Source of the DNA: Bacteroidia bacterium
GTDB taxonomy: Bacteria > Bacteroidota > Bacteroidia > Flavobacteriales > Schleiferiaceae
Assembly (NCBI GenBank): GCA_030424545.1
Contig: JAUHWL010000008.1
Span: forward strand, 62,001 to 126,000
Length of the DNA stretch: 64,000 nucleotides
Direction: 5' to 3'
In this document: positions 18,677 to 27,282 of the stretch, piece by piece
How the letters are laid out: each line of letters opens with the position of its first letter
Numbering within the stretch: the first letter of the stretch is position 1
Program-made: the position numbers and the translations under genes
The notes under the pieces: generated by a model
Seen by the model: the letters and a program-made list of their open reading frames with translations, nothing else
Databases searched by the model: none
Told to the model about the DNA's origin: nothing

Positions 18677-19906
18677 TTAAAAATGCAAAAACTCATTAAT
18701 ATTGCCAACAATTTTTTTAGTTGCACCGGCATGGTTTTTAACAAATTCCGCCAGTTTTTCCTGATGGATTGCACGTGAACTTTCATCCTCCATCAATGCA
18801 AAAAGATGTTTTTTGGCGTTGCCGTTTTTGTCAATTTCAAATCCAAATTGTGCATCAATAATAGCTTGGCCTTCTGGGAAGGAAGTGTGGTTGGGGCCAA
18901 AAAACAAGGGCAAACCAAAAGCCGCGGGTTCTAATATATTGTGGATGCCGTCTCTAAATCCACCACCAACAACAGCAATATCACCATATTTATAGGCAGA
19001 TGCCAGCTTGCCAATGGTGTTTAAAACAAGAATGCGTGCATCACTTTTTTGGTAATTGGTAAACGTTTCGGCTTTGCCCGGCAAGCGCGAAATCAGTTCG
19101 TTTACATATTTGGGATCTACAAAATGCGGGGCGTAAACAAATTTCCAATTCGGAAAACTCTTGTAAGCTTCGCGAACAAAATTTTCTTCATCCGCATAAC
19201 AGCTGCCTAAAATTATTAAGGGAGAATCGCCTTTAAACGCTTTTATAATTTCAATTTCTTCTGCGCTTTTCACTGTTTCCAATACGCGGTCAAACCGACT
19301 GTCACCGCAAACGTGTATTTTTTCTGGAGTAAAATTGTGTTGTAAAAGTACATCGGCAGCGCTTTGGTATTGTACTAAAATGGCGTCTAAATTTTTTATG
19401 CGTTCGCGCAAAAATTTTCCCCAAAAACTAAAAGCAAATTGGTTGCTTCTAAATTGTGCTGCCATAACCATGGTTGGGGTGTTTGTTTGTTTTAATACAT
19501 CCAAGTAATTGGCCCAAAACTCGTAGCGTATAAAAATGGCCACTATGGGTTTTGTTATGGAAATAAATTTTTTGGCATTTTTTTTTGTGTCTAAAGGCAA
19601 ATAAAAAACATGGGCATGGGCATAATTTTTTTGTTGCAGATATCCCGAAGGAGAAAAAAAAGTGACCAATAAATTTATTTCCGGATGTTCTTTTTTAAGT
19701 AACTCCATTACGGGTTTACCTTGTTCAAATTCACCTAAACTAGCTGCATGAAACCAAACCACATTTTTTTGCGGATAAGTAGATTTTAAATCGGCCCAAA
19801 TATTTTTTCTACCACGTATAAATAATTTGGCTTTTGCATTGAATAGACTTGCCAAACGTACTATCAATGCGTACAAGAAAATTGCAAATTGATAGAAAAC
19901 AATCAT
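18677..19906 (-). CDS. waaA: 3-deoxy-D-manno-octulosonic acid (Kdo) transferase
   Basis: This 409-residue GT-B glycosyltransferase attaches Kdo to lipid A precursors at the inner face of the cytoplasmic membrane. The N-terminal hydrophobic anchor (about residues 1-18) is followed by the WFHAASLGEFEQGKPV region, with the catalytic Glu expected there. The C-terminal nucleotide-binding half has VVGGGFRDGIHNILEPAAFGLPLFFGPNH. Length and motifs are normal. It starts two bases after the stop of an outer membrane protein gene, so the two form an operon. Confidence 0.94.
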   Translation of the reverse strand: MIVFYQFAIFLYALIVRLASLFNAKAKLFIRGRKNIWADLKSTYPQKNVVWFHAASLGEFEQGKPVMELLKKEHPEINLLVTFFSPSGYLQQKNYAHAHVFYLPLDTKKNAKKFISITKPIVAIFIRYEFWANYLDVLKQTNTPTMVMAAQFRSNQFAFSFWGKFLRERIKNLDAILVQYQSAADVLLQHNFTPEKIHVCGDSRFDRVLETVKSAEEIEIIKAFKGDSPLIILGSCYADEENFVREAYKSFPNWKFVYAPHFVDPKYVNELISRLPGKAETFTNYQKSDARILVLNTIGKLASAYKYGDIAVVGGGFRDGIHNILEPAAFGLPLFFGPNHTSFPEGQAIIDAQFGFEIDKNGNAKKHLFALMEDESSRAIHQEKLAEFVKNHAGATKKIVGNINEFLHF

Positions 19907-19908
19907 AG

Positions 19909-20670
19909 TTAGTCGTAGAAGAATTTCTGTTGGTTTTTGTCGTAAATAGGTAAAAACCAGGTGGCATGTATGCCGATGTACACATCTAATTTTTGGGATA
20001 AATCAGCTACTTTGGTATCGTAGTTAAAGGCTCTTTGGTTTTTTGTAAAGCCCTCTATAAACTCAAAGCCTAACATAAAATTTATTGTTTTTACGTTGCT
20101 AGAGTACATGTAGCTTAATTGTTGGCGCAGCGCAAATCCAGAGTGCAATCTGTCATAACCTTTTGCATACTCCCCTTCAATTTGCGGTACTTGTACAGAC
20201 GGTTTTCGAATATGAATTTGGTTTTGTAAGTATCCTCCACCAATTTTAATAAGTATGCCTGAATTTGGGTTTGGACCAAAAACGGGAATTAATTTTCCGA
20301 TATGACCCCCTGCGTAAAAACCGCGTTGAAAAAACTCAACTCCTGCCAACTCTCCATTTAGCCCAATGAATAAACCTTGGTCGGTAATAATGTCACCAAA
20401 TATTTCGGCTAAGTTGTTTACTTTTTTTCCTGAGAAAAAAGAACCGTCTATGCCAAAAAACCAATTACTCCTGGTCTTTTTATCAATATCTAATCCAACC
20501 ATAAAACAATTGCCATACCTATCTTTTAAATCTGCAGCGGGTATGTACCCACCCATTTTTACAGAAAACATCCAAGAAGAAACAATGCTATCGCGCACGC
20601 TTAATTGTGCCTGCATTGGCTTCATAGCAAAGGTTGTGATGATTAAAAAAACAAAGAGTAAGTTTTTCAT
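19909..20670 (-). CDS. Outer membrane beta-barrel protein, function unknown
   Basis: This is a secreted protein of about 253 residues with a signal peptide ending near QAQ. The rest is an alternation of Gly/aromatic-rich strands (MGGYIPAADLKDRYGNCFMVGLDI, FYAGGHIGKLIPVFG) typical of small porin-like barrels. I start it at the ATG at 20670; a TTG three codons earlier (20679) is possible. It lies directly upstream of waaA in the same operon, which suggests an envelope role, but no specific function is recognisable. Confidence 0.7.
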   Translation of the reverse strand: MKNLLFVFLIITTFAMKPMQAQLSVRDSIVSSWMFSVKMGGYIPAADLKDRYGNCFMVGLDIDKKTRSNWFFGIDGSFFSGKKVNNLAEIFGDIITDQGLFIGLNGELAGVEFFQRGFYAGGHIGKLIPVFGPNPNSGILIKIGGGYLQNQIHIRKPSVQVPQIEGEYAKGYDRLHSGFALRQQLSYMYSSNVKTINFMLGFEFIEGFTKNQRAFNYDTKVADLSQKLDVYIGIHATWFLPIYDKNQQKFFYD

Positions 20671-20840
20671 GTGGCGCAAGGTAATTATTGTAGCTTGTTT
20701 TTGTAGTTAAAATCCGTTGCTAGCGCATTATTTTTTTAAGATTAACCATTTTTACAAAAGTCATTTTTTCAACAATTGATTTAAATTAAAACTGCTTTTT
20801 CATAGGTCTAAATTAGTGTGGCAAGTCCCGCTTCAATCCT

Positions 20841-20848
20841 TATTTTTG
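20841..20848 (+). promoter_or_regulatory. Probable -7 box of the nucleotide-sugar cluster
   Basis: TATTTTTG followed by CGGCC matches the TAnnTTTG promoter box of Bacteroidota, 19 bases before the ATG of the DegT gene. This would give a very short leader. No convincing -33 element is visible. Confidence 0.5.
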
Positions 20849-20867
20849 CGGCCAATTTTATAAGATT

Positions 20868-21998
20868 ATGGAACGTATTAACATGGTGGATCTTGTTGGC
20901 CAGTACAACAAAATTAAGCCCGAAGTAGATAGAGCCGTAGAAAACGTAATGCAAACAGCTGCGTTTATCAATGGGCCTGAAGTTCAAGAGTTTCAAAAAG
21001 AACTAGAAGATTACCTTAATGTAAAACATGTTATTCCATGTGCCAATGGCACAGATGCTTTGCAAATTGCTATGATGGCATTGGGTTTAAAGCCTGGAGA
21101 TGAGGTAATCACCACTACGTTTACATTTGTGGCTACAGCAGAGGTAATTGCACTTTTGCAATTAACACCCGTTTTGGTTGATTGCGACCCTGATACTTTT
21201 TTGATTGACCCCAAGGCTGTAGAAGCTGCCATCACCCCGAAAACTAAAGCTATTGTGCCTGTGCATTTGTATGGCCAAACTGCTAATATGGACGAAATTA
21301 TGCGCATTGCAAAGGCTCATGATTTATATGTTGTAGAAGATACAGCCCAAGCTATTGGGTCTGATTATACCATGGCCGATGGTACAACCCTTAAAGCGGG
21401 AACTATTGGCACAATTGGATCAACTTCTTTTTTCCCATCTAAAAACTTAGGTGCTTTTGGCGATGGTGGAGCCATTTTTACCAATGATGATAAGTTGGCC
21501 AAACTAATGCGTCAGGTAGTTAATCATGGTATGACCAAAAGATATTACCATGATGAGATTGGTGTGAACTCACGTTTAGACAGTATTCAAGCGGCAATTT
21601 TGCGTATTAAATTACGCAAGCTTGATAGCGAATACACAAAAAACAGACAAGCAGCCGCAGCAGCTTATGATGCCGCATTTGCAAGTCACCCAAATATTGT
21701 TACGCCAAAACGTGCCGAAAACAGCACACATGTTTTTCATCAGTACACGTTAAAAATTATAAATGCGGATAGAAACGCGTTGCAAGAATTTTTAGCGAGT
21801 AAAGAAATTCCGGCCATGATTTATTACCCCGTGGCCTTACACATGCAAACGGCTTATCAAGACGACCGATATAAATCTGGATCTTTCCCTGTAAGCGAGC
21901 AGTTGTGCGATGAAGTAATCTCGTTGCCGATGCACACCGAATTAAGCGATGAACAATTAAAATATATTACCGAATCAGTACTAGCATTTTTTAAATAA
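20868..21998 (+). CDS. DegT/DnrJ/EryC1/StrS family sugar aminotransferase
   Basis: This 376-residue PLP enzyme has the pyridoxal lysine at K192 in SFFPSKNLGAFGDGGAIF and the family motifs CANGTDALQIAMMALGL and VPVHLYGQTANMD. Such enzymes transaminate keto groups on nucleotide-linked sugars for surface polysaccharide. The substrate cannot be assigned from sequence. It is followed after two bases by ugd, so it probably acts on a UDP-linked uronic acid or related sugar in the same pathway. Length is normal. Confidence 0.93.
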   Translation: MERINMVDLVGQYNKIKPEVDRAVENVMQTAAFINGPEVQEFQKELEDYLNVKHVIPCANGTDALQIAMMALGLKPGDEVITTTFTFVATAEVIALLQLTPVLVDCDPDTFLIDPKAVEAAITPKTKAIVPVHLYGQTANMDEIMRIAKAHDLYVVEDTAQAIGSDYTMADGTTLKAGTIGTIGSTSFFPSKNLGAFGDGGAIFTNDDKLAKLMRQVVNHGMTKRYYHDEIGVNSRLDSIQAAILRIKLRKLDSEYTKNRQAAAAAYDAAFASHPNIVTPKRAENSTHVFHQYTLKIINADRNALQEFLASKEIPAMIYYPVALHMQTAYQDDRYKSGSFPVSEQLCDEVISLPMHTELSDEQLKYITESVLAFFK

Positions 21999-22000
21999 TT

Positions 22001-23326
22001 ATGAAAATTACCGTTGTAGGAACAGGATACGTAGGATTAGTTACAGGCGCTTGTTTGAGTGATGTAGGTATAGAAGTTACTTGTGTAGATATTGATCAGA
22101 AAAAAATAGACAACCTGAAAAAAGGCATCTTGCCCATTTACGAACCAGGTTTAGAAACTATTGTAGAAAAGAATTTTGCAAAAGGACGATTGAAATTTTC
22201 TACTTCTTTGGCAGAAAGTATTCAAGGTTCTGAAGCTACTTTTATAGCGGTTGGAACGCCTCCGGGCGAAGACGGTAGTGCAGATTTAAAATACGTTTTG
22301 GCCGTTGCTAAAGAAATTGGCGATAACATGAACCACCACATGGTGGTTGTTACCAAGAGCACGGTGCCCGTAGGTACAGCAGAAAAAGTGCGTAACGAGC
22401 TAGACAATGCACTTACTGCGCGCGGAGTTAACATTGATTTTGATGTTGCCAGTAACCCAGAATTCTTAAAAGAAGGTGCGGCTATAGATGATTTTATGAA
22501 ACCAGACCGCATTGTTGTTGGTGTAAGCAGCGATAAAGCCAAAGAAATTATGGATCGTTTGTACCGTCCGTTTGTTTTAAATGGCCACCCCGTAATCTTT
22601 ATGGATATTCCATCCGCAGAGATGACTAAATATGCGGCAAACTCGATGTTGGCTACCAAAATTAGCTTCATGAACGATATTGCTAATCTTTGTGAAGTGA
22701 TGGGTGCTGATGTGAATTTAGTGCGCAAAGGCATTGGTTCTGATACACGCATTGGAAACAAATTTATTTACCCAGGTATTGGCTACGGTGGATCTTGCTT
22801 CCCAAAAGATGTGCAAGCGTTAATTCGTACTGCAGATCAAAATGGCTATAACATGCGCATCTTAAAAGCGGTAGAAGAAGTAAACTACGCGCAGAAATCT
22901 GTCATGTTTGATAAATTGTTAAAGCACTTTGGTGGCGATTTAAAAGGTAAGAAAATCGCGATGTGGGGACTTTCTTTTAAACCAAACACAGACGATATGC
23001 GCGAAGCGCCAGCTCTGGTACTAATAGATAAAATTATAGATGCTGGCGGTACGGTTACAGCCTATGATCCGGTTGCAGTGGAAGAAGCCAAGCATTTAAT
23101 AGGCGATAAAATTACCTATGCAGATACGGAATATGCTGCCTGCGAAGGTGCAGATGCACTTTTATTAGTAACAGAATGGGCCGAATTTAGAGTGCCTGAT
23201 TTTGATAAATTGAAATCTTTATTAAAAGCACCTGTGCTGTTTGATGGCCGCAACGTTTATAGCCCTGAAGCCATGAAAGAACGTGGATTCACGTATTTCT
23301 GCATCGGAATAGACACGAGTAAATAA
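22001..23326 (+). CDS. ugd: UDP-glucose 6-dehydrogenase
   Basis: This 441-residue cytosolic enzyme oxidises UDP-glucose to UDP-glucuronate with two NAD+. The Rossmann motif GTGYVGLVTG is at residues 7-16, and the catalytic cysteine is C266 in GYGGSCFPKD. K219-K220-type central helix residues and the C-terminal SFKPNTDDMREAP are intact. It is coupled to the upstream aminotransferase. The downstream gene, UDP-xylose synthase, uses its product, which makes a coherent pathway. The spacer to that gene holds a G/C-rich dyad repeat. Confidence 0.96.
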   Translation: MKITVVGTGYVGLVTGACLSDVGIEVTCVDIDQKKIDNLKKGILPIYEPGLETIVEKNFAKGRLKFSTSLAESIQGSEATFIAVGTPPGEDGSADLKYVLAVAKEIGDNMNHHMVVVTKSTVPVGTAEKVRNELDNALTARGVNIDFDVASNPEFLKEGAAIDDFMKPDRIVVGVSSDKAKEIMDRLYRPFVLNGHPVIFMDIPSAEMTKYAANSMLATKISFMNDIANLCEVMGADVNLVRKGIGSDTRIGNKFIYPGIGYGGSCFPKDVQALIRTADQNGYNMRILKAVEEVNYAQKSVMFDKLLKHFGGDLKGKKIAMWGLSFKPNTDDMREAPALVLIDKIIDAGGTVTAYDPVAVEEAKHLIGDKITYADTEYAACEGADALLLVTEWAEFRVPDFDKLKSLLKAPVLFDGRNVYSPEAMKERGFTYFCIGIDTSK

Positions 23327-23344
23327 AATGTATCATTCCTTTTT

Positions 23345-23379
23345 CCCCCTACCCTCCAAAGGGAGGGGGTTAGGGGGTG
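23345..23379. repeat. G/C-rich dyad repeat, copy 1
   Basis: A C-run arm, the core CCCTCCAAAGGGAGGG and a G-run arm form an imperfect hairpin between ugd and the next gene. A related copy lies at 24402-24434, one gene later. This type of C-run/G-run dyad is dispersed in intergenic regions of many Bacteroidota genomes. Confidence 0.75.
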
Positions 23380-23395
23380 AGGTAATAAAAACCAC

Positions 23396-24382
23396 ATGAA
23401 AAGAGTACTTATCACCGGAGCAGCCGGATTTTTAGGTTCGCACCTTTGCGACCGTTTTATAAAAGAAAGTTACTACGTAATTGGTATGGATAACCTAATT
23501 ACAGGCGATTTAAAAAACATAGAGCATCTATTTAAATTAAAAAACTTTGAGTTTTATAACCACGATGTTTCTAAATTTATTCATGTGCCAGGCGAACTCG
23601 ATTACATTTTGCATTTTGCATCGCCAGCAAGCCCGATAGATTATTTAAAAATTCCTATTCAAACTCTAAAAGTGGGGAGTTTAGGCACACACAATTGCCT
23701 AGGTTTGGCCAAGGCAAAAGGTGCGCGCATGCTAATTGCTTCTACCAGCGAAGTATATGGCGATCCGCATGTACACCCACAAACGGAAGATTATTGGGGT
23801 AACGTAAACCCGGTTGGGCCGCGCGGTGTGTATGATGAGGCGAAGCGGTTTCAAGAAGCTATCACTATGGCGTACCATACGTACCACGGACTAGAAACCC
23901 GCATTGTGCGTATCTTTAATACCTACGGCCCACGCATGCGCCTGAATGACGGACGTGTATTACCAGCTTTTATTGGCCAAGCTTTGCGCGGTGAAGACAT
24001 CACCGTTTTTGGCGATGGAAGCCAAACACGCAGCTTTTGTTATGTAGATGATTTAGTAGAAGGCATATATCGCTTGCTTATGAGCGATGAAGCACAGCCC
24101 GTGAACATTGGTAATCCAGACGAAATTACCATAGGTGATTTTGCTGAAGAAATCATCAAACTTACCGGGACAGACCAAAAAGTGGTTTATAAGCCCTTGC
24201 CAACTGACGATCCAACACAGCGTCAGCCAAACATAGATCGCGCCCGCGCCATTTTAAATTGGGAGCCCAAAGTTAGCCGTGCCGAAGGGTTAAAAATTAC
24301 CTACGAATATTTTAAAAACCTGCCCGAAGAAGAGCTTTATAAAAAAGAGCACAAAGACTTTGAGGCGTTTTCAAGAAAATAG
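23396..24382 (+). CDS. UDP-glucuronate decarboxylase (UDP-xylose synthase)
   Basis: This 328-residue extended short-chain dehydrogenase has the NAD-binding motif GAAGFLGSH at residues 8-16, a TSEVYGDP motif, the catalytic Y146-xxx-K150 (GVYDEAKRF) and the UXS-typical [11 protein letters not shown] and [12 protein letters not shown] segments. It decarboxylates UDP-glucuronate to UDP-xylose. It follows ugd, which supplies the substrate. It is flanked on both sides by dyad repeats. Confidence 0.93.
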   Translation: MKRVLITGAAGFLGSHLCDRFIKESYYVIGMDNLITGDLKNIEHLFKLKNFEFYNHDVSKFIHVPGELDYILHFASPASPIDYLKIPIQTLKVGSLGTHNCLGLAKAKGARMLIASTSEVYGDPHVHPQTEDYWGNVNPVGPRGVYDEAKRFQEAITMAYHTYHGLETRIVRIFNTYGPRMRLNDGRVLPAFIGQALRGEDITVFGDGSQTRSFCYVDDLVEGIYRLLMSDEAQPVNIGNPDEITIGDFAEEIIKLTGTDQKVVYKPLPTDDPTQRQPNIDRARAILNWEPKVSRAEGLKITYEYFKNLPEEELYKKEHKDFEAFSRK

Positions 24383-24401
24383 AATTTTTCCAAGCTCTGT
24401 T

Positions 24402-24434
24402 CCCCCTCTCCTTGTGCAGAGGGGGGTAGGGGGT
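24402..24434. repeat. G/C-rich dyad repeat, copy 2
   Basis: This has the same design as the element at 23345-23379: a CCCCCTCTCC arm, a short loop and a GAGGGGGGTAGGGGG arm, placed just after the UDP-xylose synthase stop. The two copies end with the same GTAGGGGGTGA- or TTAGGGGGTGA-like sequence. Confidence 0.7.
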
Positions 24435-24451
24435 GAAATTATCTTAAAAAC

Positions 24452-24486
24452 TTCCAACTTTGAACATTCAACCTTCAACTTCAAAA
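24452..24486. repeat. Heptamer repeat tract overlapping the galE start
   Basis: On the minus strand this reads as consecutive 7-base units GTTGAAG, GTTGAAT, GTTCAAA and GTTGGAA. These are the same unit family as the tract at 63321-63418, in the opposite orientation. It includes the TTG at 24460 used as the galE start. Confidence 0.7.
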
Positions 24487-25506
24487 ACAATTCTCCTAAC
24501 AGGTGGCCTCGGCTTTATTGGCTCGCACACAGCTGTAGAACTTATTGCCAAAGGCTATGAAGTTGTTATTGCAGATAATTTGAGCAACACGCGAATTGAA
24601 GTTTTGGATGCCATTCATCGTGTTAGCGGAGTAAAACCGGCTTACGAAAATGTAGATTTGAGCGACAAAGCTACGACCAAAGTACTTTGCGCAAAATATA
24701 ATTTTGATGGTTGCATTCATTTTGCTGCTTATAAAGCGGTAGGCGAAAGTGTTGAAAGTCCACTAAAATATTACGATAACAACCTTTCTTCGTTGGTGTA
24801 TTTGTTGCAGAACTTTACAGAACAAGGCAAAAGCAATTTTATTTTTAGCAGCAGTTGCACGGTTTACGGGCAAGCCGATGAAATGCCAATAACCGAAAGT
24901 GCACCTATAAAGCCAGCAGAATCTCCCTACGGAAATACCAAACAAATTGGCGAGGAAATTATTTTGGATACAGTAAAATCAACGCAAAACTTTAGAGCTA
25001 TTGCGTTGCGTTATTTTAATCCGATTGGTGCGCATGAAAGTGCTGAGTTAGGCGAATTACCATTAGGCGTGCCCATGAATTTGGTGCCGTTTATTACCCA
25101 AACGGCAATAGGAATTAGAGAAGAATTAAAAGTTTTTGGCAACGATTATAACACACCAGATGGCACGGCCATTCGTGATTACATACATGTGGTAGATTTA
25201 GCAAAAGCACATGTGGTAGCACTTACCCGTTTGCTCGAAAAGAAAAACCAAAGCAACTACGAAGTATTTAATCTTGGTACAGGCAAAGGTTCATCAGTGC
25301 TAGAAGCGATTAATGCTTTTGAAAAAGTTTCTGGAGAAAAATTAGCTTGGAAATTTGCCCCACGCAGAGATGGAGATGTTGTGCAAGCCTATGCCGATAC
25401 AACCAAAGCCAATCACGATTTAGGTTGGAAAACCGAATTGACAATTGAAGATGCCATGCGCGATGCCTGGAAATGGGAACGCAAATTGGCAGGGAAAGGC
25501 TTGTGA
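24460..25506 (+). CDS. galE: UDP-glucose 4-epimerase
   Basis: This 348-residue enzyme interconverts UDP-glucose and UDP-galactose. The NAD motif GGLGFIGSH is at residues 15-23, SSSCTVYG lies around 130-137, and the catalytic pair is Y157 and K161 (SPYGNTK). The only usual start codon between the upstream in-frame stop (24445) and the Rossmann motif is TTG at 24460. The first eight or so residues (NIQPSTSK) are therefore encoded by a repeat tract. An unusual ATT start at 24466 cannot be excluded. Confidence 0.95.
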   Translation: MNIQPSTSKTILLTGGLGFIGSHTAVELIAKGYEVVIADNLSNTRIEVLDAIHRVSGVKPAYENVDLSDKATTKVLCAKYNFDGCIHFAAYKAVGESVESPLKYYDNNLSSLVYLLQNFTEQGKSNFIFSSSCTVYGQADEMPITESAPIKPAESPYGNTKQIGEEIILDTVKSTQNFRAIALRYFNPIGAHESAELGELPLGVPMNLVPFITQTAIGIREELKVFGNDYNTPDGTAIRDYIHVVDLAKAHVVALTRLLEKKNQSNYEVFNLGTGKGSSVLEAINAFEKVSGEKLAWKFAPRRDGDVVQAYADTTKANHDLGWKTELTIEDAMRDAWKWERKLAGKGL

Positions 25507-25571
25507 TTCCGGACTTATAATTTCGGATTACAAAACTCTAAGTAGCTTGAGTTGACAGCATGCAGTCCACA

Positions 25572-25669
25572 GACTCCCGTCTCCCATCTTCGAACTTCCG
25601 TCTTCGGACTCCCGTCTCCCGTCTTCGGACTCCCGTCTCCCGTCTTCCGTCTTCAGACCCCCATCTTCA
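25572..25669. repeat. Fourteen-unit heptamer repeat tract
   Basis: Fourteen consecutive 7-base units built from GACTCCC, GTCTCCC, GTCTTCG and close variants fill the space between galE and the convergent SIMPL gene. The period is exact throughout while the unit sequence varies. A short frame runs through it but is only the repeat. Confidence 0.85.
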
Positions 25670-25673
25670 AAAT

Positions 25674-26405
25674 CTACTCCACCTCATACACCAACTTCAT
25701 GGTAATGCTGGCTGTTTTTAGTTTTTCGCTGGTATTGTAGGTACCGCCCCAACTGTATTCTTCGGTACTGTTTTGGCCAGTTATCTGAAAAACGCCCATG
25801 CGGGCAGATTCTAGGTTGCCCAATTTTCCACCCGAATTTTCTGCAATTTTTTCTGCTCTAAGTCTAGCGTCTTCAGTTGCACGAGAAATCATCTCAATTT
25901 TTAAATCGGCCAGTTTTGTGTAATAATAGCGAGGCGATTCGCTATAAAACTGAACGCCTTTATTCAGTAACTCCGTAATTTCTCTTGATATTTTTTCAAT
26001 CTTTTCTACTTCGTTGCTCTCTATTTGCAAACGTTGCGAAAGGGCATATCCTATAAATTCATCGCCCATATAATCGCCATTGTTGTTATACTTGCGCTTG
26101 GTTTTTTCGTACGTATTTACCGCGCTAAACACAAGTTTTTCTTCGGCAATGCCTTTTTCTTTTAAATACGTTTTTATTATCTCTTTCTGATTTTCTAGCT
26201 CGGCATACGCATTTTTTAAATTCAAGTTGAGGGCGTTAAAACTACCTTCCCAAACAATTAAATCTGATGTGAAATCGGCTTGCCCTAAACCAGTTACTTG
26301 TATGTCGCCAGCGGTTTTATTGCGGTTTACATAAGCGTTGCCCAAGAATATGGACGACAAAATAATAGCAATCCCAAAAATGATTGCGCTAAGATTTGAT
26401 TTCAT
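25674..26405 (-). CDS. SIMPL domain (DUF541) protein
   Basis: This 243-residue protein has an N-terminal membrane anchor or signal (about residues 7-25) and a SIMPL/DUF541 domain (DIQVTGLGQADFTSDLIVWEGSF, then RAEKIAENSGGKLGNLESARMG). Relatives are periplasmic or membrane-attached, and their function is poorly known. It lies downstream of the sigma/anti-sigma pair on the same strand, about 28 bp away, and could be part of that regulon. Its 3' end abuts a heptamer repeat tract. Confidence 0.88.
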   Translation of the reverse strand: MKSNLSAIIFGIAIILSSIFLGNAYVNRNKTAGDIQVTGLGQADFTSDLIVWEGSFNALNLNLKNAYAELENQKEIIKTYLKEKGIAEEKLVFSAVNTYEKTKRKYNNNGDYMGDEFIGYALSQRLQIESNEVEKIEKISREITELLNKGVQFYSESPRYYYTKLADLKIEMISRATEDARLRAEKIAENSGGKLGNLESARMGVFQITGQNSTEEYSWGGTYNTSEKLKTASITMKLVYEVE

Positions 26406-26433
26406 AAAAACGTATTTTAAGAGTAACGTGAAA

Positions 26434-27282
26434 TTAAACAGAAATTGTCCCGAAAACCACCATTTCTTCTAAGTTTGGCGTAGGGCTCCCTCCCATTTTT
26501 TCAATCGTTATGGCAAAATGCTGGCCAGCAGGTGCATTTTTCATTTCTATTAAACCTTCTGTGTTTAATGTGGGCACCATACCCATATCCACAGGTTGGC
26601 CGTCAACTAAAATCCAAAGCTGGTATTGTTTGCCGTCTGGCAATGCGGCCAAATCTTTTGCGTTTAAAATAACATTACCTGTTTTGCTGTTCCAATAAAC
26701 TTGTGCTATAGCTGTTGGGTATTTTTCGGTACCGGCCAACTTAACTTGTGTTACGGCAGGATCTGTAATGGCCGCCAATGCATTTTTTTGCGCTTCTAAA
26801 GCTAAATTGTTTTCTCTTAATGCTTTTTCTTTTGCAGCATTTTCTGCGGCTAATTGTTCTATTTGTTGGTCGGTTTTGGCGCCATCATTCACAAAAAAGA
26901 ATAAGGTACCCGCAAGCGCAACTGCAAAAAATACGGCAGCAACAGCAGCTACATTAAATCGCGGGTGAATAACTTTTGGTTCTTCGGTTTTTACAGAAGG
27001 AGTGGTTTTTGTTTGCGGCTTTTCTTCGGTTACTTTTTGTAGCGGAGATACTTGCTCAACATCTGCTATTGCAGCTAAAATATTTTGTTTTAAAAAGGTT
27101 GGAGGTGTTTTTTGTGCAGTTTGGGCAAGCCATTCTAAACTGTTTTCAACTCTAGCCAATTCATCGGCTATTTCTGGATAAATTTTAGAAAGACATTGAA
27201 CCTCACGCTGCTCTTGGCTGCTTGCTTGCCCCAAAGCGTAAGTTTCTAAAATGCCGGTTTCTATGTATTTTTTTACATCCAT
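26434..27282 (-). CDS. Anti-sigma factor, RskA-like
   Basis: This 282-residue protein has an N-terminal cytoplasmic domain (IETGILETYALGQASSQEQREVQ), a single membrane helix (about residues 105-128) and a periplasmic anti-sigma-K factor domain (YPTAIAQVYWNSKTGNVIL ... LPDGKQYQLWILVDGQPVDMG). It should hold the upstream ECF sigma factor inactive until an envelope signal appears. Its ATG shares one base with the sigma stop (TAATG), a strong sign of translational coupling. A coiled-coil-like Ala/Glu-rich stretch follows the membrane helix. Confidence 0.92.
   Translation of the reverse strand: MDVKKYIETGILETYALGQASSQEQREVQCLSKIYPEIADELARVENSLEWLAQTAQKTPPTFLKQNILAAIADVEQVSPLQKVTEEKPQTKTTPSVKTEEPKVIHPRFNVAAVAAVFFAVALAGTLFFFVNDGAKTDQQIEQLAAENAAKEKALRENNLALEAQKNALAAITDPAVTQVKLAGTEKYPTAIAQVYWNSKTGNVILNAKDLAALPDGKQYQLWILVDGQPVDMGMVPTLNTEGLIEMKNAPAGQHFAITIEKMGGSPTPNLEEMVVFGTISV

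Noticed and set aside
18593-18778. A 61-codon frame before waaA as a small gene
   Set aside because: It runs into the end of waaA on the other strand, has no homologous features, and most of its length is non-coding DNA with hairpins.
22222-22761. A 179-codon minus-strand frame inside ugd
   Set aside because: The plus-strand frame contains all Ugd motifs; the antisense frame is Ser/Leu-rich with no recognisable domain.
25552-25740. A short protein frame rich in Pro, Phe and Gly
   Set aside because: It is produced by reading through the heptamer repeat tract; its internal repetition mirrors the DNA period.
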